A DNA stretch of 64,000 bases from Bradyrhizobium retamae (GTDB lineage: Bacteria > Pseudomonadota > Alphaproteobacteria > Rhizobiales > Xanthobacteraceae). The position numbers and the translations under genes are program-made. Below the pieces are notes generated by a model. The model made no database searches, had not been told where the DNA came from, and saw nothing but the letters and a program-made list of their open reading frames with translations. Each line of letters opens with the position of its first letter. The first letter of the stretch is position 1. Below are positions 8,807 to 17,224 of this stretch, piece after piece. The stretch is from contig NZ_LLYA01000225.1 in assembly GCF_001440415.1 (NCBI RefSeq), forward strand, positions 124,001-188,000, given 5' to 3'.

Positions 8807-9896
8807 AGAAGTGCTCAATGTTTGCACCCCTGGCCTTGAGCTCGCGGTTGATATCGACGAGCCGGTCGATCCTTGCCTTCAGGCCCGCCCGGCGGAAGCC
8901 GGGCTTCGCATCGAGCTCCAGTGAAAATAGCTCCGTCGTACCCTTGATATCGAGCTTGGCGGCGTCGGGTGCAATCACCGTGATAAGGATATCTTGATTG
9001 CCCGCGATCTCCGCAACCCCATAACCCTGATCCAGCAGCCGCTGCAGGATGTCGGTGAAAGCCTTGTAGCGCGGCGTCTGCACGAGCTGCCATTGTGCGT
9101 TGAGCGCCCGGATCGGCTCGATGCGCGGTTCTTTTGCCAATACCTCCGGCGGCAGCGTCGCGACGGCAAACATGATGTCGCGCGGCTCGTTGTCATTGCT
9201 GGCGTCTAGCGCCTTCTGAATCAGCGCGGCGTAACCGATCTTGACGAAGTATTCCGCGCCGAGCGCGAAGTCGCGCTCCCGGCTACGCCAGCTGCTCGGC
9301 GTCGGCGCCGAGATTGCCATCAGGCCGTCGAGCTTCTCGCTGAATGGGTATTTGTACCAAGGGACGGTATAGAGGAACGCGGCATAGTCCTGCAGCACGG
9401 CGCGGCCGAATTCATCCTGCGGGGTACGCTTCTCGCCTCTGATCCATTCGAACACGCGGCCGATCGTATTCTCGTAGAATCCCTTGACGGCGTATTCGAC
9501 GGAATAGCTGACGCCGATCACGTAAATCATCGTCTTCACTTCGGCCAGCGATTCTCCCGTTGCGGGCACGGCGCGATTGATGGTGCAGAAGCTGCGCCAG
9601 AAACCGAAGATGTGGCCGAGATAGTTGAAATGGCTTTCGCTGGAGCGGTCAAGGAAGCGGCCGAAATCCTCGAAGGAGTAGACGATGTACCATTCGGGGA
9701 ACGTGAAGAACGTGTTGTTCAGCTTGCGCCGGTAGCCCGGCTCATCGATCGCGGGCAGGGTGACAGCCGGCGCAGTAGAGATCGCTGTACTCGTCGCAGG
9801 CCGGCAAATGCCCTCGACATAGGCCAGCGGCAAAAGCACCGTCAGCGCAATCAGGATCGCGACGACAGCCAGGATGCGCCGCAGCCACTTAAGCAT
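8796..9896 (-). CDS. Hypothetical membrane-anchored protein
   Basis: 366 residues. One N-terminal transmembrane helix (LRRILAVVAILIALTVLLPLAYV) is followed by a soluble domain of about 330 residues with aromatic-rich segments such as TFFTFPEWYIVYSFEDFGRFL and PWYKYPFSEKLDG. No catalytic motif is visible. Its start overlaps the stop of the upstream four-helix protein by 8 bases, and its stop overlaps the next gene by 11 bases, so the three are co-translated. This family recurs in Bradyrhizobium as hypothetical protein; I cannot assign a function. Confidence 0.75.
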   Translation of the reverse strand: MLKWLRRILAVVAILIALTVLLPLAYVEGICRPATSTAISTAPAVTLPAIDEPGYRRKLNNTFFTFPEWYIVYSFEDFGRFLDRSSESHFNYLGHIFGFWRSFCTINRAVPATGESLAEVKTMIYVIGVSYSVEYAVKGFYENTIGRVFEWIRGEKRTPQDEFGRAVLQDYAAFLYTVPWYKYPFSEKLDGLMAISAPTPSSWRSRERDFALGAEYFVKIGYAALIQKALDASNDNEPRDIMFAVATLPPEVLAKEPRIEPIRALNAQWQLVQTPRYKAFTDILQRLLDQGYGVAEIAGNQDILITVIAPDAAKLDIKGTTELFSLELDAKPGFRRAGLKARIDRLVDINRELKARGANIEHFYDY

Positions 9897-10311
9897 GAAC
9901 GGCGGTCCGCGTCCGCGGCGCGAGCAGATAGCCGATCAGGATGGCGACGCCGCCGAGAGCGAGATGCGGGGCGTTGGCGAAAAACCGCGTCGAGAGCGGC
10001 AGGTTGAGGACGCCGTTGATCAGGATGCCGAAGTCGAGATAACCGCTGCCGGTGAGCAGGCCGAGCACGCCATCGGCAAAATAAAACACGCCGAATAATT
10101 GAAAAAACAATTCCGAGGCGCGGCGTGAGGTCATCGCCGCAATTGCGGCCCATAGCGCCGACACCAGATGCAGCCCATCGGCATACCAGGTGCGGCGAAA
10201 CAGGCCGAAGATCATGTCATTGACATCGATGAAGGCCGGAATGTAGCCGGTGAGGATCACGAAGCCGAGCAGGGCGGCGTAGCCCCAGGCGCACAATCTA
10301 ACGATGTCCAT
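9889..10311 (-). CDS. Small four-helix integral membrane protein
   Basis: 140 residues with four predicted membrane helices: YAALLGFVILTGYI, LHLVSALWAAIAAM, LFFQLFGVFYFADGVLGLL and LALGGVAILIGYLLA. The pattern is similar to DUF4383-like membrane proteins, but the match is only by helix layout. First gene of a tight operon with the two genes that follow on the minus strand. It lies 33 bases downstream of the decayed alpha/beta hydrolase and may have inherited that gene's promoter. Confidence 0.72.
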   Translation of the reverse strand: MDIVRLCAWGYAALLGFVILTGYIPAFIDVNDMIFGLFRRTWYADGLHLVSALWAAIAAMTSRRASELFFQLFGVFYFADGVLGLLTGSGYLDFGILINGVLNLPLSTRFFANAPHLALGGVAILIGYLLAPRTRTAVHA

Positions 10312-10344
10312 GATGTCTCCGGCCGATTCGAATCTCGGGCCAGT

Positions 10345-10870
10345 CTAGAGTTTTCCAATCGTCTTGAGCAGGGCGTCATTGAACAGGCCGGGGTCCTCGA
10401 TTTGCGGAATGTGACCAAGACCCGGCAGCAACGTCAGGTCCGTATCTGTTGGCAGCAGCGTTCGCAGATCGTGGCCCTGCTCGACCGGGGTAATGGTATC
10501 CTTGTCGCCCCACAGGATCGCGACGGGGACTTCCAGCTTCGCATAGGCATTGCGGTCCGCGCTCGCGGCGTTGGTGTCGGAGCCGAGAAAATAATACAGC
10601 CGGTCGGCGATATCGCTCGTGCTGTCACGCTGCGCCAGCGGCCGTTGCAGGATCGCGACATACTCCGGCAGCGCGCGCTCCTTCTTGGCGATCATCGATT
10701 GGAGCAGCATTTGCGTCGCGATCGGATTGGTGATGGTCAGCGACACCAGGATTTCGCGGATCCAGGACCAGCAGGCCGTTGGCCGACCAGCGCAGGACGT
10801 TTGAAACCACAGGGCCTCGCAAATCGATCGAACAAAACGGCAGTCGGAAACGGACCGAGTTTTGGAACAA
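10345..10870 (-). pseudogene. Alpha/beta hydrolase, 5'-truncated and frameshifted
   Basis: The last 130 residues are a clear alpha/beta-hydrolase C-terminus: YFLGSDTNAASADRNAYAKL, VPVAILWGDKDTITP (acid-residue strand) and LTLLPGLGHIPQIEDP (catalytic His). Upstream, another frame reads GPVVSNVLRWSANGLLV and then the good frame resumes with WIREILVSLTITNP; the join near 10760 needs a one- or two-base change, so a frameshift has occurred. Before that a stop lies directly ahead of the fragment, and the nucleophile half (G-x-S-x-G) is absent. The gene is therefore dead. The intact ancestor would be about 300 residues. Confidence 0.7.
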
Positions 10871-10992
10871 TGGGGGTTACCGTCGACTGAAAATACCCGA
10901 CATGATCAGCGTCCGGTTATTTGCATGATCGGCGAGAAGATCTGGCACGACCGTGGGGGAGGTAGCCACAGCATTTCTCGTAGTCGGTCTTT

Positions 10993-11014
10993 CTTACCCT
11001 CCAGGGAGGGTAAG
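10993..11014. terminator. Inverted repeat after the TolC gene, possible terminator
   Basis: CTTACCCTCC (10993-11002) is complementary to GGAGGGTAAG (11005-11014) with only two bases between, 17 bases downstream of the TolC stop. No good U-run follows on either strand, so it may act as an mRNA-stabilising hairpin rather than a classical terminator. Confidence 0.4.
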
Positions 11015-11030
11015 TTACGAGCAATACAAC

Positions 11031-12446
11031 CTACTGTCCCGATGGCGTCCGCAGGCCATGCCAGGCGTCGCGCACTTGGTGGTAGTGCACTTCCGGCAGA
11101 TAGTCCGGCGTTTTGAGGCCGAGATTCTTGACGTCGAGCCGGCCGATCGCGCTCAGCAGCGTATAGGAAGCGATGACGCGATCGCGCTGCGCGCCGATCA
11201 GCCGCGCCTTTGCCAAGATCAGGTCCTGCTGCGCATTCAGCACGTCGACCGTGGTGCGCTGGCCGCCCGCCGCCTCCCGCTGCACGCCCTGCAGCGCGAC
11301 GGTGGCAGCGCGCACTTCAGCTTCGGATGCCGTGACCGCAATCTTGGCACCTTCATTGGCGACCCAGGCGCCGACCGCGGCGGTGCGGGCCTGGTTGCGG
11401 ACCTGGTCCAGCACCTGCCGGCTTTGCGCTGCGATTTCCTTAGCCTGACGGGTCTGTGAGGCGGCCATGCCGCCATCATAGATCGGCTGCGTGAGCTGGC
11501 CGGTCACGGAAGCCTGGTCGGTCCCGAGGGTGCCAAGCGTGGGATCCGAGTCCTTGCTGCGGCTGGCGCTGCCTTGCAGCGTGATCGTCGGCATCAGGCT
11601 GCCTTCGGCGACGCGGATGGAAGTCGTGGCGACGTCGAAATCGAAGCTTGCCGCCATCACGGCGGGATGCCCGCGGAAGGCCTGCCCGGTGGCGTCATCG
11701 CGGCTGCGCGGCAGCAAGCGGTCGACGGTGTCAGCGGGGCGGAGCACAGTGGGCGCGTTGCCAATGACCTGAAGATAAGTCGCTTGGCTGACGGCCAGAT
11801 TGACCTCAGCGGCATTCAAATCGGCGCGGCCCCGGCTCAGACGCGCCTCGGCCTGCGCAGCGTCGGTGGGCGTGACGTCGCCGGCATTCAGACGCTTCTG
11901 GGTGATGCCGAGGGTTTCCTGCAGAAACGCCACGTTGGCGCGCTGGGCTTCGACCAGCGATTGGTTGGCGAGAACGTTTGTGTAGACCGTGACTGCATCC
12001 AGCAGCACGCCCTGACCGACATTGCGCAGCGCCTCGCGACCCGCCTGCACCTGCAATTCCGCCACGCGTACACTGTTGGCGGTCCTGAAGCCGTTGAACA
12101 ACGTCTGGGACACGGTCACGCCGATGGTCCAGGGCTTCAGGTTCGCCGACTGGACGGTGTTGTCGGGCAAGAGGTTGCGCACCGCCTGAAAGCCGGCGGA
12201 GAGAGTAGCGACGATCTGCGGCCGATAACCCGAAAGCGCCTGCGGCACGTTCTCGTCGGTGGCGCGCTGGCGGGCGCGTTCGGCATTGAGCGCGGGATTG
12301 GTCTGGTAGGCCTTGGCCAGCGCCTCGGGGAGGCTTTCACCATGCGCGGCTGGCGCGGCAAGCGCGAAGCAAGCCACAGCAAGGCAAATGCCCGATCGAA
12401 GCAACCGTCTTTCAACGTAGCCAATCCTAGCAGCGCGCCTGGTCAT
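11031..12446 (-). CDS. TolC family outer-membrane channel
   Basis: Protein of 471 residues. A signal peptide (SGICLAVACFALAAPAAHG) is followed by two repeats of the OEP type: ESLPEALAKAYQTNPALNAERARQRATDE at the start of repeat 1 and AFRGHPAVMAASFDFDVA to start repeat 2. QRTTVDVLNAQQDLILAKARLIGAQRDRVIASYTLLSAIGRL is the conserved C-terminal helix pair. TolC proteins form trimeric tunnels for type I secretion and RND or ABC efflux. No pump genes lie next to it, so it may be shared. The gene starts with ATG and is divergent from the CoA-transferase gene across about 340 bases. Confidence 0.92.
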   Translation of the reverse strand: MTRRAARIGYVERRLLRSGICLAVACFALAAPAAHGESLPEALAKAYQTNPALNAERARQRATDENVPQALSGYRPQIVATLSAGFQAVRNLLPDNTVQSANLKPWTIGVTVSQTLFNGFRTANSVRVAELQVQAGREALRNVGQGVLLDAVTVYTNVLANQSLVEAQRANVAFLQETLGITQKRLNAGDVTPTDAAQAEARLSRGRADLNAAEVNLAVSQATYLQVIGNAPTVLRPADTVDRLLPRSRDDATGQAFRGHPAVMAASFDFDVATTSIRVAEGSLMPTITLQGSASRSKDSDPTLGTLGTDQASVTGQLTQPIYDGGMAASQTRQAKEIAAQSRQVLDQVRNQARTAAVGAWVANEGAKIAVTASEAEVRAATVALQGVQREAAGGQRTTVDVLNAQQDLILAKARLIGAQRDRVIASYTLLSAIGRLDVKNLGLKTPDYLPEVHYHQVRDAWHGLRTPSGQ

Positions 12447-12517
12447 TTGATTCCGTAGTCAACACAAGAACGTGATAACCCTGCTTCGAGTCATCCCGTT
12501 CTATCTTCTTGTTTGAG

Positions 12518-12558
12518 CATGATCCGGAATGCCGGTTACCCGTCATTTCCGGATCATG
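12518..12558. repeat. Intergenic palindromic repeat
   Basis: CATGATCCGGAA (12518-12529) and TTCCGGATCATG (12547-12558) form a perfect 12-base inverted repeat with a 17-base loop. The wording GAGCATGATC...GGATCATGC is the type of dispersed palindrome common between genes in Bradyrhizobium and relatives (RIME-like). It lies in the 12447-12789 divergent intergenic region, which otherwise shows no clear gene. Confidence 0.65.
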
Positions 12559-12789
12559 CGCTTGTCCGTCCGCCCCCGCCGACATCCTCGGTTCGTCTAC
12601 CTGTTTAGGGGGCACCCTGGCCACAGGCAAACTGCCGCGCGACATCAGTACATTAATTCGGTGAAATCCGTGCTTGGCTGTTGCCGGTTCGTCACAGACG
12701 AATCTCCGGTGAAGATAGGCTATAGCTCTCGTGGCTGGCGTCCGATTCCAGGACGGCTGCCTGCCAGCTACGCCGCAGGTTCGCATTCG

Positions 12790-14661
12790 ATGCCAAAGCT
12801 GTTTTCCGATCCCGAAGCGATCGCGGAGGATATCATCCGTGATGTCGGAACCAATCTCGTGGTTGGATTGCCGCTCGGGCTTGGCAAGGCCAACCACGTC
12901 GTCAACGCTCTGCATGCACGCGCACTGGCCGACCGTTCGATCAAGCTGACGTTATTTTCGGCACTGACGCTGGAAAAGCCGCGGCCCTCGAGCCTGCTCG
13001 AACAACGTTTCATCAGCCCGGTGTTCGATCGCCTGTTTGGTGGTTATCCGGACCTCGCCTATGCAAATGCACTGCATGCCGGAGAACTGCCGCCCAACGT
13101 CAGGGTGATCGAGTTTTTCTTCCTGGCGGGCAAATGGCTGCACGCGCCGTTCGCGCAGCAGCACTACATCTCCGCGAACTATACCCATGCTGCGTCGTAT
13201 TTGCTGGCGCGCGGGCTCAATGTCGTCACGCCATTGGTGGCCAAGCGTGTAGTCGATGGCGCGACGCGTTACAGCCTCAGTTGCAACACCGACACAGCGC
13301 TTGATCTGCTGCGCGCCCGCGCGGAGGGGCGCGCTTCGTTCAAAGTGTTCGCGCAAGTCAATTCAGAACTGCCGTTCATGCCGGGTGCGGGCGATCTGCC
13401 GGGGGAAGAATTTTCCGCCGTGCTCGACAGCCCCGCGACGGATTTCCCGCTGTTCGCCCCGCCGGCCGAGCCGGTCAGCGACACCAAATACGCGATCGGG
13501 CTTCACGCCGCGAGTCTCGTGCCCGATGGCGGCACGCTGCAGATCGGCATCGGGCAAGTCGGCGATGCGCTGGCGCAGGGGCTGATCGTCCGTCATCGGG
13601 ACAGTGCGCAGTTCCGCGCCATCATGAAGCGGCTCGCGCCCGGCTCGGAGCCGATCGAGAGCGCGCCGTTCGCGAAGGGGCTGTATGGGGTCAGCGAAAT
13701 GCTGATCGAGGCGTTTCTCAGCCTGATCGAGGCCGATATTCTCAAGCGCGAGGTCGACGGCGTCGTGCTGCACGGCGCATTTTTCCTCGGGCCGAAATCG
13801 TTTTATCGCGCGTTGCGCGAGATGCCGGCCGACCAGATCGCGCGCATCCAGATGACGCCGGTATCGTTCACCAACGAGCTCTATGGCGGCGAGAATGCCA
13901 AGCGCCGCGCGCGCATCGATGCCCGCTTCGTCAACAACGCGATGATGGCGACGCTGATGGGGGCGGCGGTTTCCGACGGTCTCGACAATGGCCAGGTCGT
14001 CAGCGGCGTCGGCGGTCAGTACAATTTCGTCGCGCAGGCGTTCGCGCTTCAAGGCGCACGCTCGGTCCTCACGCTGGAAGCGACGCGGCAGGCGGGCAGG
14101 AGGACGCACTCCAACATCCGCTGGAACTACGCTCACGAGACCATCCCGCGGCATCTGCGCGACGTGTTCGTCACCGAATACGGTGTTGCCGATGTCAGGG
14201 GCAAATCGGACGCCGAGACCATCGCGGCAATGCTCGCGGTCACGGATTCCCGTTTCCAGAACGAACTGGTGAAGATTGCCAAGGATGCCGGCAAGCTGCC
14301 GAAGGAGTTCGAAGTTCCGCGCGCGCATCGCGAGAACTTTCCGGAGCGGATCGCGGATGCCTTGAAGCCCGCGCGCGAGGACGGACTGCTGCCGCCGTTT
14401 CCGTTCGGGAGCGATTTTACCGAGGTCGAGCAGCGGCTGATACCGGCCTTGCAGTTGCTGCGGGAAGCGCAGCGGATGCCGCTGCTTTTGCCGGGGTTGC
14501 TGTGGCAGGGAGTGACCCAGCCGCCGGATGCCTCGAACCGCGAATGCCTGGCGCGACTGGGTCTCGATCGTCCGACGACGTTTGCCGAGCGCGCCTATCG
14601 CGCGCTGGTCAATGCGGCGCTGGCGCGGAGCGGAAGGTCCAGTAGGGTGGGCAAAGCGTAG
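12790..14661 (+). CDS. Acetyl-CoA hydrolase/transferase family protein (class I CoA-transferase)
   Basis: 623 residues from the ATG at 12790. An in-frame extension reaching further upstream is rejected because it has noncoding, Arg-rich composition and runs through a palindromic repeat. Members move CoA between carboxylic acids or hydrolyse acyl-CoA. The N-terminal half begins KLFSDPEAIAEDIIRDVGTNLVVGLPLGLGKAN; a DGGTLQIGIGQVGDALAQGL segment marks the first domain boundary; the C-terminal half carries FVNNAMMATLMGAAVSDGL, GVGGQYNFVAQAF (the G-x-G-G-Q motif of PF13336), HSNIRWNY and VTEYGVADVRGKSDAETI. The C-terminus stretches past the usual fold by some 80 residues. Its stop codon lies inside a REP palindrome. 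Exact acyl substrate unknown. Confidence 0.87.
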   Translation: MPKLFSDPEAIAEDIIRDVGTNLVVGLPLGLGKANHVVNALHARALADRSIKLTLFSALTLEKPRPSSLLEQRFISPVFDRLFGGYPDLAYANALHAGELPPNVRVIEFFFLAGKWLHAPFAQQHYISANYTHAASYLLARGLNVVTPLVAKRVVDGATRYSLSCNTDTALDLLRARAEGRASFKVFAQVNSELPFMPGAGDLPGEEFSAVLDSPATDFPLFAPPAEPVSDTKYAIGLHAASLVPDGGTLQIGIGQVGDALAQGLIVRHRDSAQFRAIMKRLAPGSEPIESAPFAKGLYGVSEMLIEAFLSLIEADILKREVDGVVLHGAFFLGPKSFYRALREMPADQIARIQMTPVSFTNELYGGENAKRRARIDARFVNNAMMATLMGAAVSDGLDNGQVVSGVGGQYNFVAQAFALQGARSVLTLEATRQAGRRTHSNIRWNYAHETIPRHLRDVFVTEYGVADVRGKSDAETIAAMLAVTDSRFQNELVKIAKDAGKLPKEFEVPRAHRENFPERIADALKPAREDGLLPPFPFGSDFTEVEQRLIPALQLLREAQRMPLLLPGLLWQGVTQPPDASNRECLARLGLDRPTTFAERAYRALVNAALARSGRSSRVGKA

Positions 14662-14733
14662 CGTGCCCACCATCACTTTCGCCGGACGCCAGAATGGTGG
14701 GGCACGGCGCTCCCGCGCCTTTGCCCACCCTAC
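14642..14733. repeat. BIME-like composite palindrome (two REPs)
   Basis: Outer inverted repeat of 15 perfect bases: GTAGGGTGGGCAAAG (14642-14656) with CTTTGCCCACCCTAC (14719-14733). Inside are two smaller stems, GTGGGCA/TGCCCAC on the left and GGGGCA/TTGCCC on the right. The same element occurs in the opposite orientation at 26268-26354. It overlaps the end of the CoA-transferase gene and lies just after the convergent crotonase gene. Confidence 0.8.
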
Positions 14734-14757
14734 GAAACTTCGCTCGCAATGACGGCG

Positions 14758-15537
14758 TCACCTGTTCTTGTTCACCGGCTTGCGCTTCTCGATGAACGCC
14801 GCCATGCCTTCGGCGCGATCTTCCAGCGCGAAGGTCGAGTGGAACAGGTTGCGCTCGACATTCATGCCCTCCGACAGCGGCGTCTCGAACGCGCGGTTGA
14901 TGGCTTCCTTGGCCATCGCAGCCGCGGGCCGCGACATCGAGGCGATCTTTTCCGCGGCCGAGAGCGCTTCTTCCATCAATTTGTCGGCCGGCACGACGCG
15001 GCTGACGAGGCCGGAACGCTCCGCTTCGGCCGCATCCATCATGCGTCCGGTGAGGCAGAGATCCATCGCCTTGGACTTGCCGATCGCACGCGTCAGCCGC
15101 TGGGTGCCGCCGATACCGGGGATGGTGCCGAGCGTGATTTCGGGCTGGCCGAATTTGGCGGTGTCGGCGGCGATGATGATGTCGCACATCATGGCAAGCT
15201 CGCAGCCGCCGCCGAGCGCATAGCCGCTGACGGCCGCGATCGTCGGTTTCCGGCAGGTGGCGACGCGATCGCCGCCGATGGCGGTGAAATCGCTGGAGAA
15301 CATGTCGATGAAGTTTTTCGGCTGCATCTCCTTGATGTCGGCGCCGGCGGCGAACGCCTTTTCGCTGCCGGTGAGCAGGATGCAGCCGATCTTGTCGTCG
15401 GCCTCGAGGTCGTCGACCGCGGCGGCGATTTCACGAAACACGCCGAACGACAGCGCGTTGAGCATTTTCGGCCGGTTCAGCGTAATGATGCCGACCGCGC
15501 CCTTGCTCTCGACAATGATGTTTTCGAACGTTGCCAT
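14758..15537 (-). CDS. Enoyl-CoA hydratase (crotonase family)
   Basis: 259 residues from the ATG at 15537. Short-chain enoyl-CoA hydratases add water to trans-2-enoyl-CoA in fatty acid and amino acid breakdown. Seen: ITLNRPKMLNALS, the oxyanion-hole region AFAAGADIKEM, SGYALGGGCELAMMCD with the first catalytic Glu, FGQPEITLGTIPGIGGTQRL with the second Glu, and the C-terminal EGMAAFIEKRKPVNKN typical of true hydratases. Length is normal for the family. Upstream in-frame codons exist but would run through a strong palindrome; the hairpin at 15541-15590 ends 3 bases before this start. It faces the CoA-transferase gene tail to tail. Confidence 0.93.
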   Translation of the reverse strand: MATFENIIVESKGAVGIITLNRPKMLNALSFGVFREIAAAVDDLEADDKIGCILLTGSEKAFAAGADIKEMQPKNFIDMFSSDFTAIGGDRVATCRKPTIAAVSGYALGGGCELAMMCDIIIAADTAKFGQPEITLGTIPGIGGTQRLTRAIGKSKAMDLCLTGRMMDAAEAERSGLVSRVVPADKLMEEALSAAEKIASMSRPAAAMAKEAINRAFETPLSEGMNVERNLFHSTFALEDRAEGMAAFIEKRKPVNKNR

Positions 15538-15540
15538 GAT

Positions 15541-15590
15541 CCACCCCGGGGTAGGCCTTTTCGCGGGCAATGTGCCCGCTGCCGGGGTGG
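15541..15590 (-). promoter_or_regulatory. Nested hairpin covering the crotonase ribosome-binding site
   Basis: On the transcribed strand, CCACCCCGG (15582-15590) can pair with CCGGGGTGG (15541-15549). Inside, GCGGGCA (15573-15579) pairs with TGCCCGC (15563-15569). The 3' arm CCGGGGTGG ends 3 bases before the ATG and contains the only purine-rich stretch able to serve as ribosome-binding site. The fold would therefore hide it. Confidence 0.55.
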
Positions 15591-15650
15591 GCTTCAAGTG
15601 GGCTGGAACGGATCCCGGATGCGGGGATGCCGTGTCCGGTATTGCGATAG

Positions 15651-16328
15651 CTACGCCATGAACATGCGTGCGGCCGAGGCCATCGTCAGCAGGGCGCCGA
15701 AGGCGATGAAAATCTTTCCGATCAGCGAGGTCTTGTCTAGGGTGGAACTCTCGTTGTTGGCGGCCTGATCGGGGGCTTCCGATGCAGGTTTGGTCGAGGC
15801 CATCGACACCGTCTGCGTGGCGGAGTCCTCGGGCGCGGTCGCCTGCAGCGCGCGATCGACATCGTTGAGCTGGTCGGAGGCAACTACGGTAGCATCGGCC
15901 GGCGCCTCGGCGTCAGCCGGCTTGTCCACCGCCGATTGCAGAACGGTGTTGGCCTTCTCAGACATCGCCGCCGACATCCCCTTGGCGCTGTCGGCCGGCG
16001 CGTCGGCTGCGGTCATTTGCGCGTTGGCGTTGGCGAGCCATTCGGGCATCCCGGGCGGAGTGCCGCCACTCGCATCGGCGACCTGCTTTTCCTCAGGCTC
16101 TTTGTTCTCGGCGGGTTTCGATGCGGTACGCGTAGATTTGCGATGGGCAGAGCGCTTCTTCAGGGAACGCGAACTCTGTCTGGCGGACTTTTCGGACGTC
16201 GCGCTTTCCGGTTTCGACACCGCGGCATCATCGGCACCGGCCGCCGTCGCCGGCGGTGGTCCTGCGAAACCCAACAAAAGCCCTGCCGCAAGAATGATGG
16301 CCGACCCCGCGCTGGCTCGGATCGTCAT
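15651..16328 (-). CDS. Hypothetical exported protein with C-terminal membrane helix
   Basis: 225 residues from the ATG at 16328, which has GGGGAG 7 bases upstream; earlier in-frame codons are Pro/Trp/Arg-rich noncoding sequence. Signal peptide: AGSAIILAAGLLLGFAGPPPATAAG. The middle is low-complexity, with a basic patch (SRSLKKRSAHRKSTRTASK) followed by Ala/Asp/Glu-rich sequence. The last 30 residues form a hydrophobic helix (LIGKIFIAFGALLTMASAARMFMA). Such a layout suggests a periplasmic spacer tethered at its C-terminus. It precedes the crotonase gene by 113 bases on the same strand. Family not recognised. Confidence 0.65.
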   Translation of the reverse strand: MTIRASAGSAIILAAGLLLGFAGPPPATAAGADDAAVSKPESATSEKSARQSSRSLKKRSAHRKSTRTASKPAENKEPEEKQVADASGGTPPGMPEWLANANAQMTAADAPADSAKGMSAAMSEKANTVLQSAVDKPADAEAPADATVVASDQLNDVDRALQATAPEDSATQTVSMASTKPASEAPDQAANNESSTLDKTSLIGKIFIAFGALLTMASAARMFMA

Positions 16329-16600
16329 GTCGAATCTCCCCATTGGCCGCCGCCCAGCGGCGAAATGAGACCCCCCAGGTGTCCACAGCACGGCGGAAAA
16401 TGGGAATCTTCGGGCAACACCGGGCAAAACCTGGGCAATGTCAGTCAGTCGACGTACTGGCGGGCATTTTGCCGACGCGAAATTAGCAAGCTGCGCCGGA
16501 TGCGAGCCTGCGCAATCGATGTTATGAGCCTGCCATCGCGCAGCCGGTTGTCCCCGATTCCCTGGATAGGGGAACCAGCCCAAGCTGCCGACGGGACCTT

Positions 16601-16620
16601 CGATCACGAGTTCGTGATCG
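16601..16620. promoter_or_regulatory. Perfect 9-base palindrome upstream of ecfF
   Basis: CGATCACGA (16601-16609) and TCGTGATCG (16612-16620) with a 2-base centre, 57 bases before the ecfF start. It lies in the 16329-16676 divergent gap and could be an operator. No U-run follows, so it is not a terminator. Confidence 0.45.
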
Positions 16621-16632
16621 AGTCATCCTGAT

Positions 16633-16657
16633 GTAACAAATTGAAAGATCGACCGAA
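16633..16657 (+). promoter_or_regulatory. Candidate EcfF-type autoregulated promoter
   Basis: GTAACA at 16633-16638, a 15-base spacer and CGAA at 16654-16657, ending 19 bases before the ecfF start. As I recall it, the Caulobacter SigF group uses GTAACC and CGAA boxes with similar spacing, so this fits self-activation. The assignment is inferred from two short boxes only. Confidence 0.4.
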
Positions 16658-16676
16658 TTGCAGGGTAGGAGCGCGG

Positions 16677-17222
16677 GTGCGCGAACGGGATGACGAATGG
16701 ACCGGCCTGATGCGGTCGGCCATTGCAGGCGACAGCGCGGCGTATCATCGCCTGCTCAAGGCCGTCACGCCCGTGCTCCGGGCTGCGGCGCGCCGCGGTC
16801 TGGCGCGGGCAGGGCAACCGGTCGATCAATCCGAGGACATCGTGCAGGACATTTTGCTGGCGGTCCACCTGAAACGGCATACCTGGGATGTCACCGCCCC
16901 ATTTGCCCCATGGCTGTTCGCGATCGCCCGCAACAAGCTGATCGATGCGCTGCGCCGCCGCGGCCGGCGCATTTTCGTCGATATTGACGATTTCGCCGAG
17001 ACGCTGCCGGGCGAAGCGCCGGCCGAAACGGCTTCGCCGAGCGAAGTCGCCGCCCAGCTCCAGACGCTGCCGGCGCGGCAGCGCGAGGTGCTGCAGTCGA
17101 TCGCCGTCGACAGCGCCTCGATCAAGGACACGGCCGCGAAATTTTCGATGAGCGAGGGCGCGGTGCGGGTGGCGCTGCACCGGGGGCTGACCAGCTTGAC
17201 GGCGAAGTTGCGGGAAAATTGA
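16677..17222 (+). CDS. ecfF: ECF RNA polymerase sigma factor, EcfF/SigF type
   Basis: 181 residues from the GTG at 16677, preceded by AGGAG; a TTG 36 bases earlier lacks such a box. Region 2: DSAAYHRLLKAVTPVLRAAARR, then QSEDIVQDILLAVHLKRHTWD and PWLFAIARNKLIDALRRRGRR (region 2.4). Region 4: LQTLPARQREVLQSI and IKDTAAKFSMSEGAVRVALHRGL (helix-turn-helix). The stop is followed after 2 bases by the start of the anti-sigma gene. That partner has the NrsF/OsrA fold and cysteines at the positions known for B. japonicum OsrA, so this sigma factor is assigned as EcfF, which in that species answers to reactive oxygen. In Caulobacter the equivalent SigF responds to heavy metals. Confidence 0.85.
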   Translation: MRERDDEWTGLMRSAIAGDSAAYHRLLKAVTPVLRAAARRGLARAGQPVDQSEDIVQDILLAVHLKRHTWDVTAPFAPWLFAIARNKLIDALRRRGRRIFVDIDDFAETLPGEAPAETASPSEVAAQLQTLPARQREVLQSIAVDSASIKDTAAKFSMSEGAVRVALHRGLTSLTAKLREN

Positions 17223-17224
17223 GC

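Noticed and set aside
12529..12789. N-terminal extension of the CoA-transferase
   Set aside because: The stretch crosses a palindromic intergenic repeat and is Arg/Pro/His-rich; the ATG at 12790 fits the family start.
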